Below are positions 44,591 to 56,065 of a stretch of 64,000 nt of DNA, one piece after another. This DNA comes from Oncomelania hupensis (taxonomy: Eukaryota; Mollusca; Gastropoda; Littorinimorpha; Pomatiopsidae), in NCBI GenBank assembly GCA_036898135.1, contig CM072515.1:24148194-24212193 (forward strand), in the 5' to 3' direction. The notes beneath the pieces are model-generated. The model searched no databases, had not been told where the DNA came from, and saw only the letters and a program-made list of their open reading frames with translations. Within the stretch, counting starts at the first letter, position 1, and each line of letters opens with the position of its first letter. Position numbers and translations under genes: made by a program.

Positions 44591-44594
44591 TTTC

Positions 44595-45480
44595 ATTACA
44601 TTTTCGTTACGTGATTTCCCAACTCAGTACGTGAAACACGTACGATTGTACGTGATCTCCATCACGGCAGAAAGATAGCTTACTGTACATGTACAGGCAC
44701 AAGGTAGCCTAAATATTGAAAGATCAGGGACCGTATATACAGTCTTTGGAAATAAGTGCGCAGGTCGTAGTCAGTTTTACAGGCCTACTCTTGGTGAAGA
44801 GTCATTAAAAAAGGGAACTGTTAGAAGACCTACATCAAAGTCTGAGAGTTACTTAAAATGTCATCTCCTCATCCCCCTCATGCCAGTCATAATTTAACTG
44901 CACCTGCACCGAGCTGCCCTTAATACGGCATGGGTAAAAAAAAAAATCCACTCACATCTTATCGGTCATTGGATTTCGCCTGCCAAACGTTGCTAATCCC
45001 GACTGCTTTGGTGTCAAAATCCAGATATGAGTTACGACCATGATATTTCTTTGTCGGCGAGCCCGGAAAATCTTGTTAAATTCGTACATGTATGTATGAT
45101 TGTGACGATATCAGTAATATCTGGCGGCTTAGTATATCTCGACCTTGAGAGAAAGTTTCAAAATCTTTGATGTCTAAAATGCAGCAGCTTAAGGGTGTAC
45201 TCTTAGTCTTTGCGGACAGTAGACTTAATGTTTAGGAGTTTGGTGCATGGGCACAAAACCAGGGCTGCAGATGACTGCCTTCTATTGTCTCTTATGCGTA
45301 CAGACTGAAAAACAGACAGACACATAAACATACACAAACACACACAACCACACATAAACATACTCAAGCACACACACACGCACGCACGCACCAATCAAAT
45401 AAACTAGATTTTAATATAATTTTCAAAGATTTACAAAAATAAGGCAAACTCATCCTTATAATTAATTATGTTTGCCTCGG
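44595..45480. other. Gene-free stretch
   Basis: No supported gene. A short palindromic ACGTGAAACACGTACG-like word lies at about 44627-44645, and CA-rich sequence at 45310-45392. Confidence 0.35.
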
Positions 45481-45483
45481 CTA

Positions 45484-45712
45484 TTGTATTGTATTGTATT
45501 GTATTGATTTGTATTTTATTTTATTGTATTGATTTTATTGTATTGTATTGATTTTATTGTATTGATTTGTATTTTATTTATTGTATTGAATTTATTGTAT
45601 TATATTGATTTGTATTTTATTGTATTGATTTTATTGTATTGTATTGATTTGTATTTTATTGTATTGTATTGATTTTATTTTATTGTATTGATTTGTATTA
45701 TATTGTATAGTA
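45484..45712. repeat. (GTATT)n / TTTTATTGTATTG repeat
   Basis: Pentameric ATTGT units expand into a longer register, GATTTTATTGTATT / GATTTGTATTTTATT, repeated about eight times. Confidence 0.93.
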
Positions 45713-45897
45713 GCGCGGTGCGGTGTTTTGTATATGTATTTTATTGTGGTGCTGCGGAAGTTGTCAAAGTCATATTACAAAAAAAAATCAAGGCAATGTC
45801 AAGCAGCCATTTTCACAAAGCATGGTCCATTAAAACAAAACAAAAACACTTAAACATAGTGTCCATAATATGGACTATAGTTACAAACCAGTCATGA

Positions 45898-48349
45898 TTG
45901 TATCCTATCCTGTCCTATCCCCTAACTCGACAGTCGTTAGGGCACCATAGATGATCGTTTAACCAGCGTACTCCATCTTTCTCTGTCCTCAACAACCCTC
46001 ATGGCTTCGCTGTGCCAAGCCAGTCCATTCTAGAATGTTATCCTCACACCTCTTTTTCTGTCTCTATCTTCTTCTGCCTCCTTGCACCATGCCTTGCAGG
46101 ATGGTCTTTGCAAGCCCGGATGCTTTGGTGACGTGTCCATACTATCAGAGTTTCCATTTCTTCACCATTGTGAGCATGCCATCGTGTTGTCCAATGGCTT
46201 GTGTGATGGTTGTCACGTGGGGTTTATGGGCTCTGCACAGTGGAATTATGGACCCTCACGTTTATTCGGTGGGAACTGCTAGTAAGTCACCCTATGAATT
46301 ACTTTAATAAATTTATTTGTTTAGCTCGTTCTGTGTTAAGGTTGGGATACAGAAATAGATAGAAAAATGGTAAAAGATTACTGTCACACTAGCTTTCACA
46401 CGGCTATGAATCATATGTAGTCCAGCCACTTGATAACAGTTAAAATCACACATTTATTTCTTCTACTCTATACAAGATTCTCTAAGTACTAATCTAACTT
46501 AAAAAGTCTCAGTCACTGCTAATAGTTCGATCGCTGATAGTCTAGTATAGGCAGCTGTTTTTCTTCCTCGGGCACTTGCTATTATATTTCATGTAGATTT
46601 GGACTATTGTGGTCCGTTTTACAGTTTCTGAAGAGTTGGACTACTGTGGTCCTGTTATGATCAGTTTAAGTGCACCTTCGCCTTATGCACTTAACTCATG
46701 TGTGGGGTGTTCGAAGTCCTTCTGTGAGGTAGCTTCTGGTCCACCTGTGTCGTTGTGTAGTTGGGTTCCCTTGCCACGCTGTGGGGTCTGACAGGGTGTG
46801 TTTCAAGGTAGCTCTTTCCGTCTTGTGCGGTAGAGTCTCCTCAACCATCTAGTCGTTTCTGTGGAGTGGGACACACAGGATAGCTCGGGATAGCTCGGGA
46901 TAGCTCGCCTGCTCGTCTGTAATATAAGAGACGAAATTCTGCACAACCCTGAATAATCGGTTTGTGCAGAGCGTCTCACTGAAAGCCAAAGTAGCCCTCA
47001 GTGATAGCTCCACATCTCTATACATAAGCGACGAACATTCTGCTACTTCCGGGTTCCACTGGAATCTCACTCTAAATTCCTATACATACATAAATATAAA
47101 TCGTGTCTAACTATACACATACAGAATTAATAATAATGTAAACATTCAGTGGTACAGTCACTGGTCTGCAAACATACATATAAGTTAAACAACAGTGGTT
47201 CCGTACGGGATACAACATGGCGGCGCAACCGGTCGTGTTTCGCCTCGGGGTCGGCTCTTCCACGTGGTCCCGCAAATTCGGATTAACAATTCACATTTAT
47301 GCATAGCAAATTCCACAAACATAATTTCAACAATAATATAAATATATCACGATGAAACAGAAGGGTGTTCATTTACCTGTTTGACAAGTTCAGGCCCATG
47401 ATGACTTGAGAGAATTCTAAGATTTCAAAGTCCTGCTTCCTGGTCTATGAGTGTAGAGATTTCTCTAGCTGTGGAGATGCTGACTCTACCTCGTCTCACA
47501 CACGACTGATTCAAACTGTGTTAGGCTCTGACACAGTCAAAACTGCTCTACCCACTGAGCCTGCTCTGAGTGGTTAAAACGGTCCGATTCAAAGCTCAAG
47601 TGCTGACTCACTACGATGTGGGTGGCTCGCTCGCTGTGTGTGGTCTGCTGTGTAATTTAATTGCTGCTGTGTAATAGTCTAACTTCTCTACTGTTACAAA
47701 GACTACACATGGCTAAATAGTCAACAAGCAGAGTTAAACTAGCCAGTTCATGACAATGGTCTGTCGGGCGTCGACCATCGTTCGTGATATGCTGGGTATA
47801 GGAAATGCCCAGAAGTCTTCTGTAGCACCTCATCTCCATGCTTTGTATTCCTCGTTGTAGGTCTGCTGTGAGGGTCAATGTTTCGCAAGCGTATAGAAAG
47901 ATGGAGATGACACGGGAGCGCAGCAGCCTTACCTTGGAATGTAGACTGATGGTCCTGTCTTTCCAAATGAGCTTCAACCTTGTCAGTGCAGCAGTTGTTT
48001 GAGCGATCCTGTAGAGGGTTTCTTGTCGGGAACCGTTGTCTGATACAATGGCTCCTAAATATTTGAAGCTATGCACTGTGTTGATGGATTGACCTTGGAC
48101 GTTGATGTCCGTGTTGATGCCATTGATGTTGTTGATCATCATTTTGGTCTTCTCTGCATTTATTTCCATTCCAAGGGTTCTGGAGGTGGTGTCAAACCTC
48201 TGTACCAGCTATTAAGTTCTTGTTCCTCTCCAGCCAATCATCTATCGATTTCATCCGCAAAACGGAAGTTGGAGATTGCTCTACCTCCTATGCTGACTGT
48301 GCCTTCGTGATATGCAAGAGTATCTGACATGATGCGCTTTAGGAAGATT
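45898..48349 (-). pseudogene. RTE-type LINE, minus copy split by a solo LTR
   Basis: The two halves, 45898-46210 (3' end with TATCCTATCCTGTCCTATCC tail complement) and 47756-48349 (RT C-terminal half), join exactly across the solo LTR. On the minus strand the second half encodes NFRFADEID near 48246 (canonical FADDID altered: second Asp to Glu), MEINAEKTKMM, FKYLGAIVSDNGSRQ and LRSRVISIFLYACETL. It is 5'-truncated near 48349, inside the RT. The active-site change and truncation make it inactive. Confidence 0.9.
46211..47755 (-). mobile_element. Solo LTR of the Gmr1-like Ty3 family, TSD ATGGT
   Basis: A 1,545-bp inverted relative of the LTRs at 19805 and 25389, starting (plus strand) TGTCACGTGGGG and ending CCAGTTCATGACA. 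ATGGT flanks it at 46206-46210 and 47756-47760. It has many small differences from the other LTRs, including single-base changes and short indels, so it is older. Internal coding sequence is absent, as expected after recombination between two LTRs. Confidence 0.95.
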
Positions 48350-48371
48350 GTCAACGCACGGGAGGATATTC

Positions 48372-48420
48372 GTGCGGCCCTTTCCCCAAAATACGTAATG
48401 ATTTTGGGGGAAAGCCGCAC
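48372..48420. repeat. 49-bp hairpin
   Basis: GTGCGGCCCTTTCCCCAAAA and its near-complement TTTTGGGGGAAAGCCGCAC are separated by about 10 bases. It lies just outside the truncated RTE copy. Its purpose is unknown; it could be the end of a further small element. Confidence 0.8.
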
Positions 48421-48429
48421 CATCTGCAG

Positions 48430-49330
48430 CGGTGGCTTCCGTAGATCTTAAAAATAGGTGGTAGGATTTTTTAAATTAGTTGGATTGTATAGTTGGAGAG
48501 AGAATAACAGCACCAAAGACGGAGAACACGCTCGCACTTGCGTTCTATACTCGAACACGCTAATGACACGGTTCGCTATTCACTCAAAGGGTGATGAGAT
48601 AATGAAATAATCGAATGCACTGCAGCCTTGTTGATTCTTGTATTGTTCCAGTAATTGTTGATGACCTAAGCGAGTAAAACCGAGGTATGTCTTTGGCGAT
48701 AATATTAAATCTTGTATTTATCTTGAATTCTCGTATCGAAGCGGGGATAAACGGTGATGATATCTATATCTCGCCTTGGCCTCGTTTCCAACGATGATGT
48801 CACTGGCGACTTTACGAACTCGCTATTGCTGCGGTCTCTGCTGTGGATCTCACTTAAATGTCTGTCTGTCTGTCTCTCTCTGCCTCTGTGCTGCTTCTTC
48901 ATCTATGTTGTTGCTGTCTCTGTGTTCTGGCCACTTCTGTGCTACTGCTGCTTCTGTACCATGGCGGCGTCTGTGCTGTGGCGGCTCCGTATTATCGCGC
49001 CTGAAACGATCGGGTCGTAACTTAATGTCTCAGATATAAAATCCATAACAACACACATTTATAGTTTATGGTTCCTCTTGTGTCGAGTATACATGGCATT
49101 AAAATATTATACAACGTTAATATTATATAATGAATGATAGATGTGATGGCTGATCTTTTCTTCATGCTTCCACTTGCTTACCTTGCACAAATTGACATAA
49201 AAATAAAACACTTCTGCCAAGTGCTTCTCAAACCAGACCCGCTGAAATAGATTTAAATCTAAACATAGATCAAACCAATGTTGTGGGATGCTGTCTGAAA
49301 GATCTAGGAATCGGCCTAGATGCGCTGTGA
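48430..49330. other. Gene-free stretch
   Basis: No supported gene. 48855-48990 is CT-rich, giving low-complexity Cys/Leu/Ser ORFs. Confidence 0.35.
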
Positions 49331-49574
49331 TTAAATCTGCCGTGAACTGACAAAACCGAGCAAGTCCACAAAACCTACTTTCGAGAAAATCGACGTTTTG
49401 TGTTGCGCTATATTACGCGATCGTTTCTGGAAGTTTAAGGGCATATTATAATGCAATTCCTCGATTTAAGAGTGCATACCTTGAATGTTAAAGAAATGTT
49501 TGATAGATTTGATGTTTTAAGACTATTTGTGGACTTGCTTTGTTTTGTCAGATTATTCTTGAGATAGATCTTTG

Positions 49575-49750
49575 TTGAGAACATGGCAAAACCAAGCAAG
49601 TCACCCGCTTGGTTTTGTCAGTTTATTATTGAATTAAATCCTTGTTAAAAAAAATTCACAAAACCAAGTAAGTCAAATCCGCTTGGTTTTGTCAGTTTAT
49701 TATTAAGTAAATCCTTGTTTTCAAAATTCACCAAACCAAGTAAGTCCCAT
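49575..49750. repeat. ~73-bp tandem repeat with hairpins
   Basis: About two and a half units: ACCAAG(C/T)AAGTC, CGCTTGGTTTTGTCAGTTTA, TTATT, AAATCCTTGTT, AAATTCAC. ACCAAGCAAGT and GCTTGGTT pair as a stem in each unit. These form the subterminal part of the TIR element. Confidence 0.85.
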
Positions 49751-50400
49751 AGGCCGTTTCGTTTCTTTGTTAAAAAGTCTGACGAGATGAGTCACATAAG
49801 TTGGGTTTTGTAAGATGTGGGTGCGGCAGTTACAGTGAGTGTATATGTGTGCCTGTTTATTGTGTTTAGCCATTCTTCACTTAATATTCCTGGGTTGGTA
49901 TGCAGGAGTCATGGGTTTTTTTTGCTCTCCCTTCAAAATAATATTAGATGCAGCCAATTTAATTTTAAAAATACAAAACTATTTTCCTTTCAGTTTCCTA
50001 TTGTAGCGATCTTCCTGCCTTTACACCACGTGTATGTCTTGTATTTTGTTGCCCTTGTTGTGTGTCTGTAATATACTTGTTGCTGTTTGTTTGTGGGTTC
50101 GGGCACTGAATAGAATAGGCCCAACGTTTCTCGGCGTGTCGTAAGAGGCGACTAACAGGGGTAATGTTAGCACGGCATCACTGGGCGAAAGTCTTCTACA
50201 CAGAAGTCACCGGTCAGGGCGAGGAACCTCACGTTGCTACATGTTCAACGACCACGTGCTCGGGGCCACGGCGAGCCACACTGTATTCGTGGATTTCGGC
50301 TGTGCCCAACAGCCTGGAGAGGATTGGGCACCGCCAGGTCCTTTTTTGCCCAAGACACACTACATGCATAATGACACTATCCACTAATTCCATACCGGAT

Positions 50401-51947
50401 CACAGGCGGCGGAAGCTGCTCAGGATTGGGGGGGGGGGGCACACACACATTATATTCACTGACATCAGGGCCAGACCTGGGAAAAGTCGTGGGTGGGGGT
50501 GGGGATTACATATTCAGCGAAGGCGCGAAGCGCCGAGCATTCTAGGGGGGTCCGGGGGCATGCTCCCCCGGAAATTTTTTTTTTCAAGGATGCAAAATGG
50601 TGCAATCTGGTGCAATCTGAACCTTGAAAAAGCCATCTGTGATGGTCTGGGACTTTGAGCTTTTTGAACAATTCAACTGACAAACTCTGGGGTACAAAAA
50701 TTATCCTCTGCTCCTCCCTTAAAAAAACAAAACACACACATTTATTTATCAGCAGAGATGTTTTGTATACTATTATTATTCACTACTTTTTGTTGATCGT
50801 TAACGGTATAAAGCTTTACCTTGTAGTTTATGAACATCACCGCCCTGCTTTCACTTAATTCAGTCTTGCTGCACTAGGTTCCTCGGCATTAGTACCATTT
50901 GTGAATTGTATCTTCTGGCAAAACAGTTCACTGCCTCTTTGAAGTCAATATCAACATCCCTGTGCACTTTCAGTAAAGCAAGTCCATTTAGTCTCTGTTG
51001 CCCCATTGTAGAGCGCAGGTAGTTTTTCAGGTTGCGCAACTGACTGTTTGAACGCTCACACTCGGCAGTAGTGACAGGCAGGGTGCAAAAGTTCTAAAGC
51101 ATGATGAACAGGTTGGGATACAAAAATCCCTGTCACAATGTTTCAGTGCTTCTGATGCCGTGGATGGGATGATAGCTGTCGCATTCTCAGCAGCACTTCG
51201 CCATTTGCAAACCCACCGTTGGTATTCTGCATCAAGGGTAGCGTTGTCTGGTAGGTCAGACTCCCACAACATTGCCAGCATCACCCCTTCTGGAACCTGC
51301 ATGAAACCATCCTGGTTGTCTATTAAAGTGCTTGGCACCAGACATAGACCATCAACTGCTAGACCAGCATTTTTGAACCTCGAGTCCAATTCGGTTGACA
51401 GGTGTTCCAAGAAAGGAATGGCAATGCTAATCTTGAAATATTCTTCTGGAGTGGCCGCAGGTTGGTTGTCACGGAGAGTCTGTCGGGATGCTTGACGAGG
51501 AACAATAACACCAGTTGTCAAAGCATTTGCCATTTTGCCATTTTGCTGATTTCTTCACTTGTAGTCGAGAAAATTGCTGATATTGAAAACGGTAGACTGT
51601 AAAAACTGACAGCAAATTAAAGTTTTCAAAACGCGACTGTGACGTGCACGATGTCGAAAACTGTCGGTCACTTTGATCTACGCTAAGGCTAACGATTATG
51701 ACGCGTCGACAGGAAATGATGACGAAGGGACGAACTTCTCTCACTGATCAGAGGGTGATGATGATGATTATGATGATAAACACTTGTATTGCTTGATTCC
51801 ATTTGAAGAAAAAAAATCCTTTGATGCCCTGGGGGAAAAAAAAAACACTACTCATTATTGGAGGGGGCAATATATAAGGCTGCCCCCTCCAACATTTTTC
51901 TAGGGGGGGGCATGGCCCCCCTGCCCCCCCTGCTTCCGCCGCCTGTG
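50401..51947. mobile_element. 1.55-kb composite insertion in the RTE 5' UTR
   Basis: Bounded by CACAGGCGGCGGAAGC at 50401 and its perfect complement ending at 51947, with GAT on both outer sides. Inside, a hAT end CAGGGCCAGACCTGGG starts at 50466, and hAT transposase remnants follow. The expected second end of that hAT is not visible. The right end has its own G/C-rich block (CTAGGGGGGGGGCATGGC at 51900-51917). This may be one hAT derivative nested in another with one side lost. LINE sequence lies on both sides. Confidence 0.65.
50860..51560 (-). pseudogene. hAT transposase C-terminal part, second copy
   Basis: A close relative of 30107-30835. The minus frame from 51533 encodes MANALTTGVIVPRQASRQ, then PEEYFKISIAIPFLEHLSTE, then QRWVCKW. 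A 2-base insertion near 51115-51120 shifts frame just before the dimerisation region (YPNL...LP). The terminal part SQLRNLKNYLRSTMGQQRLN is readable in the other frame to a stop at 50860. Unlike the 29.7-kb copy it lacks the stop after CER. The N-terminal zinc-finger and DDE-bearing portions are missing, so it is inactive. Confidence 0.85.
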
Positions 51948-51989
51948 GATAGGTCGTCGCCCGGCTCAAGGACCGCGCCTTCCGTTGGC

Positions 51990-52831
51990 CACCAGGACGG
52001 AGGTGTTAAGTATGCTACTGATGGACAATTTAGCAAGATCCGCACGAGAAACAACATCGTCATAGGAACCTGGAATGTCAGGACCCTAACTGCGGAAGGA
52101 AAATTAGAAGAACTGGCCCACGAGTTGGACCACTATCGATGGAACGTTCTAGGCATTAGCAAACTGCGCTGGAAAGGCCTAGGTGAAACAACGACAGACA
52201 AAGGCCACAAGCTCTATTTCAGCGGTAGAGATGACAGGCACGAACACGGCGTTGGATTCGTGGTCCACAAGAACATTCTAGCCACTGTCATGGGTTGCCA
52301 CCCAGTAGACTCATTACCATCCGCCTGAGAGCAGCCCCTTTCAACATCACCATCATCCAGACCTATGCCCCAACATCAGACTATGACGACAGCGAAGTGG
52401 AGGATTTTTATGAAAATCTACAGGCGGTCCTTGACCAAGTGCCGAAGAAGGACATAGTCATAGTGCAAGGCGACTGGAATGCCAAGGTTGGCCAAGATGC
52501 GCACCACAACTGGGGAGACACATGTGGACCCCACTGCAACAACGAGACAAATGACAGGGGTCTGAGATTCTTGGAGTTTGCCAGATACAACAATCTGGTA
52601 CTGGCAAACACGCTTGGTCTCCACAAAACCTCCAGACGATGGACATGGCACAGTCCCAGGGGGGAGCATCACAACCAAATAGACTACATCATGGTCAAGA
52701 AACGCTTCAGATCAAGCATCAACATTGGCAGGACACGCACTTTTCCAGGAGCAGACATCGGAAGTGACCACGATCTCTTGATGATGTCTTTCCGGCTCCA
52801 CTTGAAGAGAGTAAATACTGCACTAGACTGA
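51990..52831 (+). pseudogene. RTE endonuclease (APE-type) domain
   Basis: Endonuclease that nicks target DNA to prime reverse transcription. Motifs in order: GTWNVRTLTAEGKLEEL (about 52069-52119, with catalytic Asn), ISKLRWKGLGE (an E-type segment), IIQTYAPTSDYDDSE (52352-52396), IVQGDWNAKVGQ (52457-52492, catalytic Asp/Asn), HHNQIDYIMVKKRF and GADIGSDHDLLM (52756-52791, final Asp-His). Annotated homologues are often called craniofacial development protein 2-like. A frameshift near 52295 separates two overlapping frames, and a stop at 52829-52831 ends the second. Confidence 0.9.
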
Positions 52832-52849
52832 AGTTCGACCTGGACAAAC

Positions 52850-54953
52850 TGCAAGACCCGGAGGTGGCAGAACTATTTCAGGCCACAATTGAAGGTAAAT
52901 TTGCACCACTGCAAATTTGGGGGGCTGGTGAAGTAGATGTCAACACCATGACCACCACCTTCAACTCAGCTGTGACAGATGCCGCCACTGAGATCCTTGG
53001 CAAGCACCGACCAAAGAAGAAGCCGTGGATCACACCTGAACTTTTGGATCTGTAAGATAAACGAAGAGAGATTAAAAAAAAGAAAGAAAAAGAACACCTC
53101 ACAGGGAGCTGATGTCTACCGAAAAATCAACAATGACATCCGAAAAGGCATGCGCACAGCAAAGGAGAACTGGATAGAAGATCAATGCCAGGAAATAGAG
53201 AACAGTCTGAACAAAAACAACAGCAAGAAGGCCTACCAGACTGTAAAGCGGCTGACAAGTTTCAAACAGCCCAAAGTCTCCACGATCCAAAGCAAGTCTG
53301 GCATATGCCTTACAGAAGAACAAGAAGTCTTGGACAGATGAACAGAGTACTGCTCTGACCTTTACAACCATACACCAAATGGAGACCCATCAGTTCTAGC
53401 ATGTCCCGAGAACAGAGAAGAACAAATCCTCCCAATTCTCCGGGAAGAAGTTGAGGCAGCAGTGCAATCGCTAAAGAAAGGGAAGTCAGCGGGAGTGGAC
53501 AACATACCCGCGGAAGTGCTACAAGCAGGAGGAGAAGCGATGATTGATGACTCACCATTATCTGTAACAAGATCTGGAAGAGTGGAGAGTGGCCTATACC
53601 ATGGGCCCAGTCGCTTGTCATCACTCTTCCCAAAAAAGGTAACCTTCAGGAGTGTGAAAATTACCGCACCATCAGCCTCATCATCCATCCCAGCAAGGTC
53701 CTCCTGAAAATATTACTCAACAGGTTGAAACCCCAAGCTGAACAAATCATAGCTGAAGAACAAGCAGGATTCAGGGCAGGGCGAAGTACCACTGAACAGA
53801 TTTTCAACCTCAGAATAATCTGTGAGAAATACCTACAGCACCAACATCATGTGTTCATAGACTTCAAGAAAACGTTTGACCGAGTCTGGCATGCAGCTCT
53901 ATGGGCAACAATGAGAGCGTACAACATCAGACCTAAAATTATTGAAGTCATCAAAAACCTATATGACAAGGCTACCAGTGCAGTCCTCCACAACAGCGCC
54001 ATCGGGAACTGGTTCAGAACAACAATCGGTGTGCGTCAAGGATGCCTACTCTCTCCAACACCCTTCAACATCTTCCTAGAGTGCATCATGTCAGATGCTC
54101 TTGCAGATCATGAAGGCACAGTCAGCATAGGGGGTAGAGCAATCTCCAATCTTCGTTTTGCGGATGACATTGATGGATTGGCTGGAGAGGAACAAGTACT
54201 TGAACAGCTGGTACAGAGGCTTGACACCACCTCCAAAGCTTGTGGAATTGAAATAAGTGCAGAGAAGACCGAAATGATGACCAACAACACCAATGGCATC
54301 AACACGGACATCAAAGTCCAAGGCCAATCCCTCAACACAGTGCATAGCTTCAAATATTTAGGAGCCATTGTATCAGACAATGGGTCCCGACAGGAAGTCC
54401 TCTCCAGGATCGCACAAACAACTGCTGCCCTGACAAGGTTGAAGCCATTTGGAAAGACAGGACCATCATTCTACATTCCAAAGTAAGACTGCTGCGCTCC
54501 CTTGTCATCTCCATCTTCCTATATGCTTGCGAAGCATGGACCCTCACAGCAGATCTCCAACGAAGAATACAAAGCATGGAGATGAGGTGCTACAGAAGAC
54601 TTCTGGGCATTTCCTATACCCAACACATCACCAACGACGAAGTCCGACAGACCATCACACAAGCCATCTGACAACACGATGACCTGCTCACAGTGGTGAA
54701 GAAACGGAAACTCCGATGGTATGGCCACGTCACCAGATCATCAGGCCTTGCAAAGACTATTCTGCAAGGCACAGTGCAAGGAGGTAGAAGAAGAGGGAGA
54801 CCGAAAAAGAGGTGGGAGGACAACATTCGAGAATGGACTGGTTTGACACTGAGCGAAGCCATCAGGGCTGCTGAGGACAGAGAGAGATGGAGTATGCTGG
54901 TTAAACGATCATCTGTGGTGCCCCTACGACCTCAGGGTTACGGGACAGGATAG
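52850..54953 (+). pseudogene. RTE reverse transcriptase and C-terminal domain
   Basis: Fragments in changing frames. Linker: GKHRPKKKPWITPELLDL at 52999-53052, and ENWIEDQCQEIENSLNKNN at 53166-53222. RT from 53725: AEEQAGFRAGRSTTEQIF, VFIDFKKTFDRVWHAALW, IGVRQGCLLSPTPFNIF and RFADDIDGLAG, which keeps the catalytic DD at about 54160-54168. Then EISAEKTEMM and FKYLGAIVSDNGSRQEVL, a frameshift at about 54450, and the YGHVTRSSG...RRGRPKKRWEDNIREWTG tail. This is the best-preserved RT in the window: the 53725-54486 frame has 253 uninterrupted codons. Confidence 0.92.
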
Positions 54954-54977
54954 GATAGGATAGGATAGTTTGTTTGT

Positions 54978-55204
54978 TTATTTCCACACCTCGTGGAAGT
55001 TGCCGCGTAGGCGGAAGATCTACAGGATCCTTCATGGTGGGCAGGAAAGTACATGAAGAAAACTCTTTTTCAAAAAGCCGAACACGTCCTTTGCTGACCG
55101 AAATTTCGTCATCATTTTCACAGGAAAATAATATTGCACAGCAGCAATAACATGGATTCTCACTGGTCCACTTCATCATAAGGCGCTTTCTCATTGGTCG
55201 GGAG
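54978..55204. other. Segment between RTE and TIR-element subterminal repeats
   Basis: Internal sequence of the TIR element. No coding signal. Confidence 0.35.
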
Positions 55205-55509
55205 GACTTACTTTTCTTTGTCAGGTTATTGTAGAAAATGACGTCATCATGCCAACTCGAGCATCAGCCAGAGGATCGCCGAAACAAAATCTCAGGGGAC
55301 TTGCTTGGTTTTATCAGTTTATTCCCCCACTTAAAATTTTTTTTAACAAGGACTTACTCTATGATATCTCCAAATCTAAACATAGTTCGGATTTGATTTT
55401 TACAGGTAAGATGCGTCATTCTCTTGCAAGTTTGATGGCGCAAAAAACTCATTTTCGACCTTAGGTGGACTTACTCGGTTTTGTCAAATCACGGCAGAAA
55501 TATCTGATT

Positions 55510-56065
55510 AACAGTGACGGAAGAATGAAACTTATTTAATACAAGAACAAAACTAATTAACCTGGAATAAAAGACATTGTTATTATTGTTTTATATGCCT
55601 ATATTGCTAGCTATCTGGCACCTGCTTGCCCAGTCTAGCCTAGCTGAACACGTACCCACGATGACGCTTGAAGATTGACCTCAACAGTTCGTGAAGAATT
55701 ACCTCCAACTTCAGTAACGGCCAGTCGGCGATCTTCGGTCACAGGTCCAACCCCCGAATCAGTGAAAAGCGCAGATAGACGCTCTGCAAGCGGTCGTCTT
55801 CAGCTGATTCGTGATGTCCTTGCGCCTTCTGGTACGTCCCTGTACCCTCCTGGTTTGCCTTGCAATCGTTTACTTTTACCGTTTACTATGTTGGATGACT
55901 GACGAAGTGATGTCCCTCCCTGGACAAAAATCTCCCTTCTCCTTTAAGATTTTCCATTTTGCTTCCAAAGAATCAGGGTCATGGAAGCCAATCATCAAAT
56001 TGCTATATGACGCAATCGGTCTTTGACATATTAGACGAAGACGTACAAATCGCAAACTATGAAAT
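55510..56065. other. Gene-free stretch
   Basis: Short ORFs at 55675-56026 have no motif. No supported gene. Confidence 0.35.

Larger units (their letters stand above)
50095..54967 (+). mobile_element. Full-length RTE-type LINE with 10-bp TSD
   Basis: GTTTGTTTGT occurs just before (50085-50094) and just after (54968-54977), although this low-complexity target makes exact edges uncertain. The element starts GGGTTCGGGCACTGAATAGA and ends GGGACAGGATAGGATAGGAT. A 5' untranslated region to 50400 includes CTCGGCGTGTCGTAAGAGGC. Endonuclease is at about 51990-52831 and RT at about 52850-54953. Subtracting the insertion at 50401-51947 leaves about 3.3 kb, the usual size for RTE elements. Several frameshifts and stops make it inactive. 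Confidence 0.88.
49334..55500. mobile_element. TIR element with subterminal repeats, split by an RTE insertion
   Basis: Left end TCTGCCGTGAACTGACAAAA then CCGAGCAAGTCCAC (49336-49369). The inverted counterpart at the right is TCTGCCGTGATTTGACAAAA then CCGAGTAAGTCCACC (55465-55498, minus strand). Inside both ends are further copies of AAAACCAAG(C/T)AAGTC and its complement: 49588-49624, 49658-49690 and 49731-49746 on the left, and 55205-55225 and 55299-55320 on the right. Removing the RTE (50095-54977) leaves about 1.3 kb. No transposase seen and the superfamily is unknown. Confidence 0.7.
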
